The notes beneath the pieces were generated by a model. The model saw nothing but the letters and a program-made list of their open reading frames with translations, did not search any database and was not told the DNA's origin. Below are positions 1 to 8,495 of a DNA stretch of 64,000 nucleotides, in pieces; position 1 is the first letter of the stretch; the number at the start of each line of letters is the position of its first letter. Source of the DNA: Rhodoferax sp. BAB1 (GTDB lineage: Bacteria > Pseudomonadota > Gammaproteobacteria > Burkholderiales > Burkholderiaceae_C). The stretch spans positions 3,430,001 through 3,494,000 of the forward strand of contig NZ_CP054424.1 of assembly GCF_013334205.1 (NCBI RefSeq). Direction: 5' to 3'. The position numbers and the translations under genes are program-made.

Positions 1-1
1 C

Positions 2-1318
2 AAGGCAGGACGTGCCGATACCGCGACCGACCCTGCGCCGCTGGAGATGTTCGAGACCACGATCCAGTTCAAGCCGCGCGATCAATGGCGGCCTGGTATG
101 ACCTTGGACAAACTGGTGGACGAACTGGATCGTAGTGTTCGGGTACCAGGCCTGTCCAATATCTGGGTGCCGCCCATCCGCAACCGGATCGACATGCTGG
201 CTACGGGTATCAAGAGCCCTGTGGGCGTCAAGGTGGCGGGCCCGGACTTGGCCACCATTGATGGTCTGACGCGTCAGATCGAGCAGGTCGTCAAGCCGGT
301 ACGGGGTGTCAGCAGCGCCTTGTCCGAGCGTCTCACAGGAGGCCGCTACATCGATGTAGATATCAACCGGCAAGCCGCCGCCCGCTATGGGCTGAACATC
401 GCCGACGTTCAGGAAATCATGGAGGGAAGCCTGGGCGGCATGGAGATCGGCAAGACCGTCGAAGGCCTGCAGCGGTTCAGCATCAACCTGCGCTACCCCC
501 GCGAGATGCGGGACTCCTTGCCCCGCCTGCGGGCCTTGCCTATCGTCACGCCAGCTGGGCAGCGACTGCTGCTGTCCGACGTGGCTGATATCCGCATCAG
601 CGATGGACCACCCATGCTGCGCAGCGAGAACAGCCGGCTGGCTGGCTTTGTCTACGTTGACGTGCGTGGCCGCGATCTACGTGGGACCGTGCTCGATATG
701 CAAAAGGCTGTCGCTGACCAGGTGCAGCTGCCCCCGGGCTACTCGGTGTCCTGGTCAGGCCAGTTCGAGTTCCTTGAGCGTGCCACGGCCAAGCTCAAGG
801 TGGTGATTCCCTTCACCCTGCTCATCATCTTTGTGTTGCTCTACATCACCTTCCGCCACATCGGGGACGCCGTGCTGATCATGGGCACCCTGCCTTTCGC
901 CTTGATCGGCGGCATCTGGCTGCTCTGGGCCTTGGGACACAACGTCTCCGTGGCCAGCGTGATTGGCTTCATCGCCCTGGCCGGAGTGGCAGCTGAGTTT
1001 GGCGTGATCATGCTGCTCTACCTGAGGCAGTCCTGGGAGACCCGCCTGGCGCAGGGACGCATGGATGAGGGGGCGCTGCTGGAGGCGATACGCGAAGGAG
1101 CGGTGCTACGCGTCCGCCCCAAGGCCATGACCGTAGCCACCATCGTGGCCGGCTTGCTGCCGATCTTCTGGGGTAGTGGGACGGGTAGTGAGGTGATGCA
1201 GAGGATTGCGGCGCCCATGGTGGGCGGGATGATCAGCGCGCCCTTGTTGTCGCTCTTCGTTGTCCCGGCTGTTTTTTATCTGATGAGAGGCCGGGACTGC
1301 CGCTTAATTAGCCCGTGA
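2..1318 (+). CDS. cusA: CusA-type heavy-metal RND efflux pump, C-terminal part (5' end outside window)
   Basis: This is the last 438 codons of a roughly 1050-residue inner-membrane RND transporter; the frame is open from base 2, so the gene begins outside the window. The family pumps Cu(I)/Ag(I) out through a CusCBA tripartite complex, driven by protons. The sequence follows CusA closely: NRIDML (Met codon at 194), GGM (Met at 440) and GPPML (Met at 614) match the three periplasmic-cleft methionines of CusA, favouring Cu/Ag over the CzcA-type Zn/Co substrates. The last third holds the expected membrane helices, with [13 protein letters not shown] and VRPKAMT conserved. The C-terminus is normal, so the gene is cut only by the window edge. 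CusB/CusC partners would lie upstream and are not visible. Confidence 0.93.
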   Translation, partial: KAGRADTATDPAPLEMFETTIQFKPRDQWRPGMTLDKLVDELDRSVRVPGLSNIWVPPIRNRIDMLATGIKSPVGVKVAGPDLATIDGLTRQIEQVVKPVRGVSSALSERLTGGRYIDVDINRQAAARYGLNIADVQEIMEGSLGGMEIGKTVEGLQRFSINLRYPREMRDSLPRLRALPIVTPAGQRLLLSDVADIRISDGPPMLRSENSRLAGFVYVDVRGRDLRGTVLDMQKAVADQVQLPPGYSVSWSGQFEFLERATAKLKVVIPFTLLIIFVLLYITFRHIGDAVLIMGTLPFALIGGIWLLWALGHNVSVASVIGFIALAGVAAEFGVIMLLYLRQSWETRLAQGRMDEGALLEAIREGAVLRVRPKAMTVATIVAGLLPIFWGSGTGSEVMQRIAAPMVGGMISAPLLSLFVVPAVFYLMRGRDCRLISP

Positions 1319-1592
1319 TCCGAAGCTCACGTCAGGAACAGCGGTTGTCGCGCGATTGGAGTGACCTGTCCCTTTAAACTTTAGTCTCGCACTCTGAAGC
1401 CGCTACTAACCCGATTACTGTTCAATGACCGCTATCGATTGCAGTGGACATGGGCGCTACGAATCGACGTGACGGCAACCAGCCTGGAGCGGATACTAGG
1501 TATGGCAAGGCCAATAAACTAAGCCATGTTACATATAGTGTTCGCCAGTCGCTCACGAAGGATATGCGCTGCGCTGGAAATTCGAGGAACGT
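1319..1592. other. Intergenic spacer between cusA and the CBASS operon
   Basis: No convincing gene is seen. The spacer must hold the promoter of the CBASS operon, but no clear -35/-10 pair stands out. At 1345-1362 there is a stretch starting TTGTCGCGC that resembles one at 13121-13136. The base composition is less GC-rich than cusA. This may be the junction of two accessory modules. Confidence 0.4.
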
Positions 1593-2516
1593 ATGACAAA
1601 AAGAAACGATATTACGGAGCTACAGGCGAAGCCGGAAATGGTGCGCCTAATCTGGGCGCGGGACAAGACCTATCAAGCAGCCAAGCACACGCAGGGCTGG
1701 TTCGTCTTCTGGACTGCTGCGGTGCCGGTCCTCGGTGCACTAACAAGCGGCCTGTGGCCTGATTTGAAGCCCGCGCTCGCGCTGATTAGCCTGCTGTTAC
1801 TCTTCCTCGATGTCGGCCTCATCGACCGCCTACAGAAGGAGCGTTTGAAGCGGGGCGCGAAGCTGCAGGAGGAGTTTGACACCAGGGCTTTTGGGCTGCC
1901 GTGGAACAAGTTCGTCGCAGGCGACAAGGTCCTCCCAGAAGACGTGACTGAGGCGGCTTCTGCGGCGATGCCGGCTAGGCGGCAGAAGGAAATCGAGACC
2001 TGGTACGAGGCCTCCGTCTCGCGTGTTCCCCTTGCCTACGGCAGGCTCGTTTGCCAGCGAACGAACATCTCGTACGACTCGCGGCTGCGTCGCCGTTATG
2101 GCAACGGGCTATTCAGCGTGACGCTGGTGCTCGCCATCATTGTTCTGGTCGCTGGAGTTCTGCTGGACCCCAAGTTCACCGACGCAATCTTGGGTTTGGC
2201 GATGGTCGCTCCCATACTGTCGTGGGCCTTGCGCGAGCACCGCAAGCAGCTCGACACCTGCAATTCGCTGCAGAACCTGCAGAGTGAGTTTAAAACGGTG
2301 TGGACCAAGGCCCTGGAAGGTGCCAGCGACGAGGAGCTAAAGGTCGACTCGCGCCAGCTTCAGGACGCCATTTATCAGCACCGAGCGAGCGCGCCGCTTG
2401 TTTTCGACTGGGTTTACTACCGGATGCGTTCGAAGAACGAGAGAGAGGCGCACGCAGCTGCGGAGGAGTTCGTCAAGCAAGCCGAGGAAGCTCTGAGTGC
2501 CAGGGGCGTGGCATGA
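1593..2516 (+). CDS. S-4TM family putative pore-forming effector (CBASS effector)
   Basis: A 307-residue protein with four predicted transmembrane helices in two pairs (about 35-55, 58-79, 171-191 and 197-214), separated by a charged cytosolic segment and followed by a charged helical tail. This is the layout of the S-4TM effectors described beside SMODS nucleotidyltransferases; in that model a cyclic nucleotide made on infection triggers membrane disruption and cell death. The start has AGGA just upstream. The stop overlaps the next start as ATGA (2513-2516), so effector and synthase are translationally coupled, as in known CBASS operons. Family assignment rests on topology and context; pore formation here is inferred. 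Confidence 0.82.
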   Translation: MTKRNDITELQAKPEMVRLIWARDKTYQAAKHTQGWFVFWTAAVPVLGALTSGLWPDLKPALALISLLLLFLDVGLIDRLQKERLKRGAKLQEEFDTRAFGLPWNKFVAGDKVLPEDVTEAASAAMPARRQKEIETWYEASVSRVPLAYGRLVCQRTNISYDSRLRRRYGNGLFSVTLVLAIIVLVAGVLLDPKFTDAILGLAMVAPILSWALREHRKQLDTCNSLQNLQSEFKTVWTKALEGASDEELKVDSRQLQDAIYQHRASAPLVFDWVYYRMRSKNEREAHAAAEEFVKQAEEALSARGVA

Positions 2517-3964
2517 AGTTGCTCGAACACTTCAAAACGTTCCTCGACGACCAGGTCGACCTGAATCAAACGCGGGGCGACCAGCTCGACTCCAGCGTTT
2601 CGGCGGTTCAGACTGCAATTAAGGACAGCGGCTGGAAGTCGTCCATCATCGAGTTCTCAGCTCATGGCTCCTGGGCACATGGCACCATCATCAAGCCGCT
2701 TCCGGACAAGGAGTTCGACGCCGACCTGCTCGTCATTGTCAAGCCAGTGGAGGGCTGGGAAGCGAAGGACTACGTCAACACCCTCTACTCCGCCCTGGAG
2801 CAGAACGCGACCTACAAGGACAAGCTGCGGCGCTATTCGCACTGCGTCACCATCGAGTACGCGGGGATTCGCCGAATCGATATTGCTCCCGTCGTGCGCG
2901 GCCGCTGGATTGCCGGATTGGACGAGGTCTGCAACCGAACAAGCAACGAGTTCGAGCGCAGCGCGCCCACTGAGTACACGAAGTGGGTGGTCCAGAAGAA
3001 CGCCATCGCGGCCGGCAACGACCTGAAGAAGGTCACCAGGCTGCTGAAGTACCTGCGCGACATCAAGGGCAACTTCACCTGCCCGTCGTTCCTGCTGACT
3101 ACCCTCCTGGGCTATCGGGTCCAAGAGTCGGACAAGTACGCGAACACGTTCCCGGACACCCCGACCACGCTCAAGTGCTTGCTCGGTCGGCTCGATGATT
3201 GGCTGCAGGCCAATCCGACCCTGCCGGAGGTACGCAACCCAGTGCTTCCCACAGAGGTGCAGAGTAAGGCGTGGGACGAGACCAAGTACTCGAACTTCCG
3301 CGAGAAGATAAATCTGTACCGTGGCTGGGTGGACGAGGCGTACGATGAGCAAGACCGGGACGAGTCAATCGGCAAGTGGCGGCGCGTCTTCGGTGACGAT
3401 TTCGCGTCTGGCGAGACCAAGGAAGCCGCATCGCGGATTAGCGAATCGGCTGTCGTGACCAAGTCCACCAGCGCCGTTGCTCTGGCCGGCCAATACAAGG
3501 ACTTAGTCGAGTGGGTCAAGCAAGCTGGCCTTCAGGTCATTCCTGCGAAGCTGCGTAAGCTCCCGCACATTGAGCGGCCTAAGTGGCGTCGGGCGCAGAA
3601 CAGCTACACGGTCAAGGTTGCGGCCCAGCTCCTTAACGGCGAGTACGGCTCCAGCCTGGGACCGGTGTCCTCCGGGCAGCCGCTGCAGCCGAAGTACTGG
3701 ATTCGCTTCACAGCTGCTAACAACATCGGCGCGCCGTTCCCGGACGATTATCGGGTCTGGTGGCGCGTCACGAACACTGACAAGGTCGCGACCGCGGCTG
3801 GCCAGTTGCGAGGCGAGTTCTACAAAAGCGACGCGAGTACGCCAGCAAGTCGTGTGGAGCACCTGGAGTACCGTGGCGTTCACTTCGTGGAGGCTTTCTT
3901 AGTTCGTAAGTCAGACGACCGGCTCTTGGGCCAGTCGGATCCGTTCTACGTAGTCATTGAATAA
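2513..3964 (+). CDS. CBASS CD-NTase: SMODS nucleotidyltransferase with C-terminal AGS-C sensor domain
   Basis: A 483-residue cyclic-oligonucleotide synthase. The polymerase-beta-like active site is complete: G52-S53 (HGSWAHGT), D69/D71 (EFDADLLV) and the third aspartate D123 (RIDIAPVV). A helical region follows. The last roughly 140 residues (from LRKLPHIERPKW to FYVVIE), rich in beta strands and aromatics with WWRV and HFVEAFLV, fit the AGS-C domain that often follows SMODS domains. The start is the ATG at 2513 overlapping the effector stop; the frame is open further upstream but that stretch lies inside the effector gene. The nucleotide product cannot be predicted. No Cap2/Cap3 (E1/E2/JAB) or HORMA/TRIP13 genes are nearby, so the operon resembles minimal CBASS. 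Confidence 0.87.
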   Translation: MKLLEHFKTFLDDQVDLNQTRGDQLDSSVSAVQTAIKDSGWKSSIIEFSAHGSWAHGTIIKPLPDKEFDADLLVIVKPVEGWEAKDYVNTLYSALEQNATYKDKLRRYSHCVTIEYAGIRRIDIAPVVRGRWIAGLDEVCNRTSNEFERSAPTEYTKWVVQKNAIAAGNDLKKVTRLLKYLRDIKGNFTCPSFLLTTLLGYRVQESDKYANTFPDTPTTLKCLLGRLDDWLQANPTLPEVRNPVLPTEVQSKAWDETKYSNFREKINLYRGWVDEAYDEQDRDESIGKWRRVFGDDFASGETKEAASRISESAVVTKSTSAVALAGQYKDLVEWVKQAGLQVIPAKLRKLPHIERPKWRRAQNSYTVKVAAQLLNGEYGSSLGPVSSGQPLQPKYWIRFTAANNIGAPFPDDYRVWWRVTNTDKVATAAGQLRGEFYKSDASTPASRVEHLEYRGVHFVEAFLVRKSDDRLLGQSDPFYVVIE

Positions 3965-3984
3965 GCCGGCCAGATGGTTCCGAT

Positions 3985-4773
3985 ATGTCCGTCCTGAGTT
4001 ATCTGGAGTCACTGGCTGGCGACGCATTGCATCTGCCAAGCGAGAAGAAGAAGGTCCAAGATGCCGTACTGAAGTTGCAGGAGCGACTTACCCGGCACTT
4101 TGGCAAGGAGCTCGAGCAGCACTTCAAGTTCGGATCCTCTGTTCGCGGAACCAACCTGCCTCAGCAATACGCTGAGGACATGGACATCGACTACTTGGTC
4201 GTGTTCCGCGAGCGCGGCTTGGCACCGAAGACTTTATTGCGAAAGTTGGTGGACTTTGCTCAGAAGCACTATCGCCAAAACGAGGTGTTCCAGTCGTCGC
4301 CCGCTGTAGTGGTCGCCATGAGCTCAGTGAGATTCGAACTCGTACCGGCAAGGCGAACCCTAACCGGCCTCTTCCACTCGCATGAAATCCCGAACGCGAG
4401 GGCAACCGATTGGGTCGGTACGAACCCTCGTGGCTTTGAGCGCGCTCTCATCGAGAGAAATAAGGAGTGCCACAGCCGACTGAAGGTGGCCATCCGCTTG
4501 GTGAAGATGTGGAACGCGGGAAACGGCTACGTATTCAGCAGCTTCCGGCTTGAAAATATAGCCATTGACCTCTCATACCCATGGGACAAGAACCTGAAAG
4601 ACTACTTCTGTCGCCTGCTCTCGGAGTTGCCGGAATCTGAACTCGACGCGGCCTGGCGCGTGGAGCGGCTAGGCCGGGGCAAGAATCTGCTGGCCGACGC
4701 CCTCCGTCTGGAGGAAAGCGGGGAAGTCGCAAATGCCTACAAAGTGCTTGACCGACTATTTGGCAATGAATGA
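3985..4773 (+). CDS. Second CD-NTase-like nucleotidyltransferase in the CBASS operon
   Basis: A 262-residue protein starting 20 bases after the CD-NTase. It has its own nucleotidyltransferase signature: G50-S51-S52 (FGSSVRGT), D67/D69 (EDMDIDYL) and a third carboxylate that is glutamate, E118 (VRFELVPA), rather than the aspartate usual in CD-NTases. It has no AGS-C or other sensor domain and is not a simple duplicate of the 483-residue enzyme. Spacing and strand say it is co-transcribed with the effector and CD-NTase. It could make a second signal, modify RNA or nucleotides, or regulate the first enzyme; the sequence does not decide. No strong Shine-Dalgarno precedes the ATG, so translation may depend on coupling. 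Confidence 0.75.
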   Translation: MSVLSYLESLAGDALHLPSEKKKVQDAVLKLQERLTRHFGKELEQHFKFGSSVRGTNLPQQYAEDMDIDYLVVFRERGLAPKTLLRKLVDFAQKHYRQNEVFQSSPAVVVAMSSVRFELVPARRTLTGLFHSHEIPNARATDWVGTNPRGFERALIERNKECHSRLKVAIRLVKMWNAGNGYVFSSFRLENIAIDLSYPWDKNLKDYFCRLLSELPESELDAAWRVERLGRGKNLLADALRLEESGEVANAYKVLDRLFGNE

Positions 4774-5157
4774 TTCTCGCTGCGCATTGTCGCCTTGTCG
4801 GTCGCTGGGCAACCGTTGGTGAGCGACCGCGCTGTGCTCAGGGGTATTGGGTTCCTGCTGCAGATACCCAGAAGGTGATATGTGTCGATGATCCTGAGTG
4901 GTCGGGAGCGGTCACCTAGCTGCGCGGCCCAGAACGACCGCAATCAGCCTGTTCCCGTAATTCGCAGAATGCAGGGTTCCGTCGCCTTTAACGTACATTG
5001 ACCATAACGGAGAGAACTACCGCTTCTGGTTGAACGCACGCTGCTAGATCGTCAACATCAGCAGGACTGATCAGAGTAGACCGGCATGGGGGATGTGCTT
5101 GGGCCAGCGCATATTGGAGCTCTTGGGTCCAACACGGTGTATGCGTGAGAATTGAGC
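4774..5157. other. Non-coding spacer after the CBASS operon
   Basis: About 380 bases without a convincing gene. An 8-bp perfect inverted repeat, CGGTCGCT (4799-4806) and AGCGACCG (4822-4829), follows the CBASS stop by 25 bases. It lacks a T-run, so it could be a factor-dependent terminator or a protein-binding site. The rest presumably carries the promoter of the next gene; nothing else is recognisable. Confidence 0.4.
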
Positions 5158-7098
5158 ATGGTTACCGAAATCCGCGTCGAACAGAAGTCGCAGACACCTC
5201 TGGAGGCTTTACGCGACCTAATCATGGCGTGGGCACGTGACAAGGATACCGGTGAACCCGTCTACATCATTGAGCTCGGCACTGACCGCCGCGGCTCCCA
5301 CTCGCGCTGCATCTGCCCCAGCTGCCTCGCACCACTGACGGCCGTCAATGCAGCGAAGGCCGAATTCATCAAACGCCCGCATTTCCGACATCCATCAGGA
5401 ACCGAAAAGCATTCCTGCTCGATCGTCGCCGCCCGATTCGCTCTGCTGAAGGAAGTCCAAGCGGATGGATGGATACAACTGCCCCAAGTACGACGCAAGG
5501 CATCCGCGAGAGGGCTGTCTGGCCAGACTTACGAAGCTTGGGTGTCCGCACCAGCGGAAAAGGTACGCATTACCCATGTCAATTTTCAGGACCATGCCCG
5601 TGCGTTGCTAACCCTCGAAGATGGGCGCAGTCTGCAGGTCCTGCTTACCGGAACAGCCGTGGTTTCGCCATCTGAGGAGATCGGCGCCTGTCTGACGCTC
5701 AATATAGACGACCCGGAAGCAGACTCGCTTTCACCCGAAGAGCTTCGAAAGCGCCTCGTACTCTTGCCGGACATGTTGTGCTGGCAGTCCCATTGGGCAG
5801 ATGATGTTCTGAACACGCGGGCCCAAGACTCGCTCGAACGCCAGATGTTGGAGGCGATCGACGCACCGCCGCCTGACTTGGATCTGAGCAACATTCCGGC
5901 TGAGCTGCGCCGAGAGACGGTGCTGCACTACATGGCGAAGCAGATTCTGAAAGACGTTGGGGAAATCCGAGTCCCCGCCATCAGCCATGAAGTAACAAAA
6001 CGAGCCTCGACCGGCGAGACCTTCACCAGATCATGGAGCAAGCCTGAAGCCACGCTCATCCTCAGCAACATCGAACTGGAATGCCGTCTTGGCCGAGTCG
6101 TGCCTGACATCGTGTGCGAAGCAAAGGATGGGTACGGAAACATCCTACCCCGGCTATGCATCGAAATCACCGTGACGAACCCTATCGACGAGGAACGCAA
6201 AGCGCGATTACTGAAGGAGGGCACCGCCACGCTGGAAGTCGATCTATCTAGAACGGGTGGCCGGCTGACACAGGTCGAGTTTCAAGAGATGCTGGTGCGC
6301 GAGGTCGACTTCAAGAACTGGATCTGTAATGTCGAGGCCTCGGCGGCATTTGATGAACTGCGGCGGCAGGTGGATGCCGACGTCCAGCAGCACCTGGGCG
6401 AGATCGCAAAAGCGCGGAAATGGCGCAGCGAAGTCCTTGCAATGGACGTGAAAGACATTGGCCGCCTGTACCTCGCTGCCATGACTAACTACCTGCAAGA
6501 ACAGGATCTGCTGGACGGAGGCATGCCGAAGGCATCAAGAGAAGCGGTAGAGGCTGCACGGGTTGAGGTGATGCGACTGGCAGACATGATGGCGGTTCAT
6601 GGGTACTTTGGCGGAACAGGCGCCTCCAAAGGAAGTGCGGTTAGTCTGCTGTCCAGATTTCTATCGCTCAAACATGATCGTGGTATTGGGTACCGGATGA
6701 GCACTGGTTTCGAAGTACTCAATGCCATCTGGCAATCTGGATCAGGCAATCGCAAAGATATCCCGATGTACCTCGCGGCGGCCCGCCTTTGGAAGATTAC
6801 TCTTTCCGAGAAGCAGGCCGGCACCCTGAAATCCTGGCGCATCGAGGTCAAGCGGAGCATCGAAGCCGGAGAGGATACCTATCTACGCCAGCCAAGCAAC
6901 GATAGCCTTTTGAGGCTGCTGTTCCCCGATCTACGAGACGCGTTAGCCGAAACCACGAAGAACGCCCTGGAAGACCGATTCCGTCTCAAGACGAATCAGC
7001 CAACCAGACGCGATGGCTACTTGAGCGGAGCCGAACTGGAACGCTGGCTCAGAGACCATCCTGAAAGTGCACCAATGTGGCAACACCTGAGAAAATAG
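5158..7098 (+). CDS. CoiA-like protein: N-terminal Cys/His zinc site and predicted PD-(D/E)XK nuclease core
   Basis: A 646-residue protein of unclear function. Near the N-terminus, CxCPSC followed by RPHFRH and HSC forms a Cys/His cluster like those of competence protein CoiA and related families. In the middle, VVPDIVCEAKDG followed by LCIEITVTNPIDEERKARL gives a D...ExT-type nuclease-like core, with TNPIDEERKARLL typical of CoiA-like proteins. The C-terminal 250 residues are helical and not recognised. I chose ATG 5158 because GAGA ends seven bases upstream; TTG at 5152 is in frame but badly spaced. It stands alone between the CBASS operon and a reverse-strand gene. A DNA-processing or defence role is plausible but inferred; there is no competence operon here. 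Confidence 0.6.
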   Translation: MVTEIRVEQKSQTPLEALRDLIMAWARDKDTGEPVYIIELGTDRRGSHSRCICPSCLAPLTAVNAAKAEFIKRPHFRHPSGTEKHSCSIVAARFALLKEVQADGWIQLPQVRRKASARGLSGQTYEAWVSAPAEKVRITHVNFQDHARALLTLEDGRSLQVLLTGTAVVSPSEEIGACLTLNIDDPEADSLSPEELRKRLVLLPDMLCWQSHWADDVLNTRAQDSLERQMLEAIDAPPPDLDLSNIPAELRRETVLHYMAKQILKDVGEIRVPAISHEVTKRASTGETFTRSWSKPEATLILSNIELECRLGRVVPDIVCEAKDGYGNILPRLCIEITVTNPIDEERKARLLKEGTATLEVDLSRTGGRLTQVEFQEMLVREVDFKNWICNVEASAAFDELRRQVDADVQQHLGEIAKARKWRSEVLAMDVKDIGRLYLAAMTNYLQEQDLLDGGMPKASREAVEAARVEVMRLADMMAVHGYFGGTGASKGSAVSLLSRFLSLKHDRGIGYRMSTGFEVLNAIWQSGSGNRKDIPMYLAAARLWKITLSEKQAGTLKSWRIEVKRSIEAGEDTYLRQPSNDSLLRLLFPDLRDALAETTKNALEDRFRLKTNQPTRRDGYLSGAELERWLRDHPESAPMWQHLRK

Positions 7099-7117
7099 CT
7101 GCCGTTTAGTAGTCCCG

Positions 7118-7390
7118 TCAAGCAGCTTGGTGCACTTCGGCAACCAGCGCCACCAAACGGCTAGCCATTGCCTCAGCCTGACTTGGCAACTGGGAAATCG
7201 CTGCTGTTTCCAGTCGGCATCCGTGGTAGGCAACGTTTACGAACTTCGCGACTTCTTCAGGGATGAAGTCGGCAGCATGGAGCAAGACTTCCCGTATTGA
7301 CTCGTGATAGCTAGGCGCTTCCTCAAAGCGCGAATAGTAAGCCGCATAAACCGCTGGTGCTTCCTTCACGATGATCAAGTCCAAAACCAC
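7118..7390 (-). CDS. Small hypothetical protein
   Basis: A 90-residue acidic, mostly helical protein with no recognised family. The frame extends upstream to a TTG at 7423, but the extension contains a strong ribosome-binding site (GCGGAGG) eight bases before the GTG at 7390, which makes that GTG the likely start. The mature-looking sequence begins VVLDLIIVKEAP. It is convergent with the CoiA-like gene, leaving about 20 bases between stops. The clean binding site and balanced residue use support a real gene; no function can be offered. Confidence 0.5.
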   Translation of the reverse strand: MVLDLIIVKEAPAVYAAYYSRFEEAPSYHESIREVLLHAADFIPEEVAKFVNVAYHGCRLETAAISQLPSQAEAMASRLVALVAEVHQAA

Positions 7391-7571
7391 GTTTCTTTCC
7401 TCCGCGTTCGTTGTGTCGGCCAATGTAACCCACGCCGAATTGGGGTGGAGTACGTGCGATGGAGTCGAACACTGCAGAACATAGAGTGACCGCTATGCGG
7501 GTAGATTTTCACTAGTGGTCGATAGAAGAACCAAGCGCGGCCGTTAGTTAACTCGCCAGTTAAGCAGAAGC

Positions 7572-8000
7572 CTAGACCTCTGCCAAACGCGCTGCAGCGC
7601 CACGCTTGCCCAGCTTGCGCACTTCAGCGATGCCCTGCAGCTGGCTGGCCCGTGGTTTGGACTGCCCCTTCTCCCAGTGGTAGATGGTCTGCAGCGAAAC
7701 ACCGAGCAGTTTGCCCATATCGGCGGCTGACAGACCCAGCTTCTTGCGCAGGCTGGCAAAGCCATCGGCGCGAAAGCGAAGCTGGGAGGCTTCTTCCGAC
7801 TTGTCGTTAGCGGAGGCGGCCGGCTTGCTCTTTCTTAGTTTGGCAATGAAGCGGTCCTGTTCGGCCAGTCGCCGCTTGAGGGCAGCGATGTCGCTACGGT
7901 ACTGGGCCGAGGCCTTCTTCAGGGTCTCGGTTTCAGCGCGGATCTCTTTGCGTGCAATACGGGAAATCTCTGATTTCAGGAGGCTAGCGATATTGGCCAT
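7572..8000 (-). CDS. Coiled-coil plus helix-turn-helix (Xre-like) regulator
   Basis: A 142-residue protein. The N-terminal half is a long charged heptad-like helix (about residues 10-60, rich in Lys, Arg, Glu and Ala), then a low-complexity linker and a C-terminal helix-turn-helix: LRKKLGLSAADMGKLLGV followed by SLQTIYHWEKGQSKPRA, an Xre-type DNA-recognition pattern placed unusually at the C-terminus. I prefer ATG 8000 (MANIASLL) over the upstream ATG at 8033. It is the last gene of the seven-gene reverse-strand run that starts near 12300, and probably a regulator of it, although a structural DNA-binding role is also possible. Confidence 0.7.
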   Translation of the reverse strand: MANIASLLKSEISRIARKEIRAETETLKKASAQYRSDIAALKRRLAEQDRFIAKLRKSKPAASANDKSEEASQLRFRADGFASLRKKLGLSAADMGKLLGVSLQTIYHWEKGQSKPRASQLQGIAEVRKLGKRGAAARLAEV

Positions 8001-8064
8001 TTCGGTCTTTGTTGTTAGTAGAGACCACGCCATCTTACAAGTCAGTCAGATTCTCGGGTGGCCA

Positions 8065-8484
8065 TTACATATAAGCCCCAGCCGCGATACCCTCAATCAG
8101 GGTCAGCGCCTTCTTCTGATCCACGTCAGAGCCAAGGTACTCGATCGGCTTGCGCCATCCGAACCAAAGACGTGGCTCACGGAGCCAGTCATTCATCCAG
8201 CGCCTGGCCTCCCGCCGTGCGTTGACGGTTTGGTACCCGTAGAGATGGAGCGCCAATGCATGGAGACGAAGCGCCCCCATAGCCCGCGCCTGGTGTTTCG
8301 GCGGTAAGGCTTCGCGCCGGTGAATCCTGCGCCACACGACATGCCTGCTCATGCCCAGCAGCTGAGCCATGCGAGTTGTCGACACCTCGAAGACTGGAGC
8401 CAGTTTCTGGATGATTTCTGCCGGCAGAACGATCGGGCTGTCTACCTCATCGAGAACGCTCGGGGATGGTGGGTTCAGCATCAT
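8065..8484 (-). CDS. Xre/MbcA/ParS-like antitoxin-type protein without an adjacent toxin
   Basis: A 139-residue protein with a central helix-turn-helix (MAQLLGMSRHVVWRRIHRR) and a C-terminal part, RRWMNDWLREPRLWFGWRKPIEYL, resembling the toxin-binding MbcA/ParS/Xre domain of RES-Xre toxin-antitoxin systems (the usual pattern is WL..pn..l.g..Pl..l). The start at 8484 is supported by AAGGA seven bases upstream. No RES-domain toxin is adjacent: the gene upstream in the same operon encodes a metallophosphoesterase and the downstream one an HTH protein. It may be an operon regulator or an antitoxin recruited against a non-RES partner. Family assignment is by motif only. Confidence 0.62.
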   Translation of the reverse strand: MMLNPPSPSVLDEVDSPIVLPAEIIQKLAPVFEVSTTRMAQLLGMSRHVVWRRIHRREALPPKHQARAMGALRLHALALHLYGYQTVNARREARRWMNDWLREPRLWFGWRKPIEYLGSDVDQKKALTLIEGIAAGAYM

Positions 8485-8495
8485 GTCAATTCCTT

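Noticed and set aside
2657..3352. A 231-codon reverse-strand frame opposite the CD-NTase
   Set aside because: It is antisense to an enzyme with a complete active site and shows no domain of its own.
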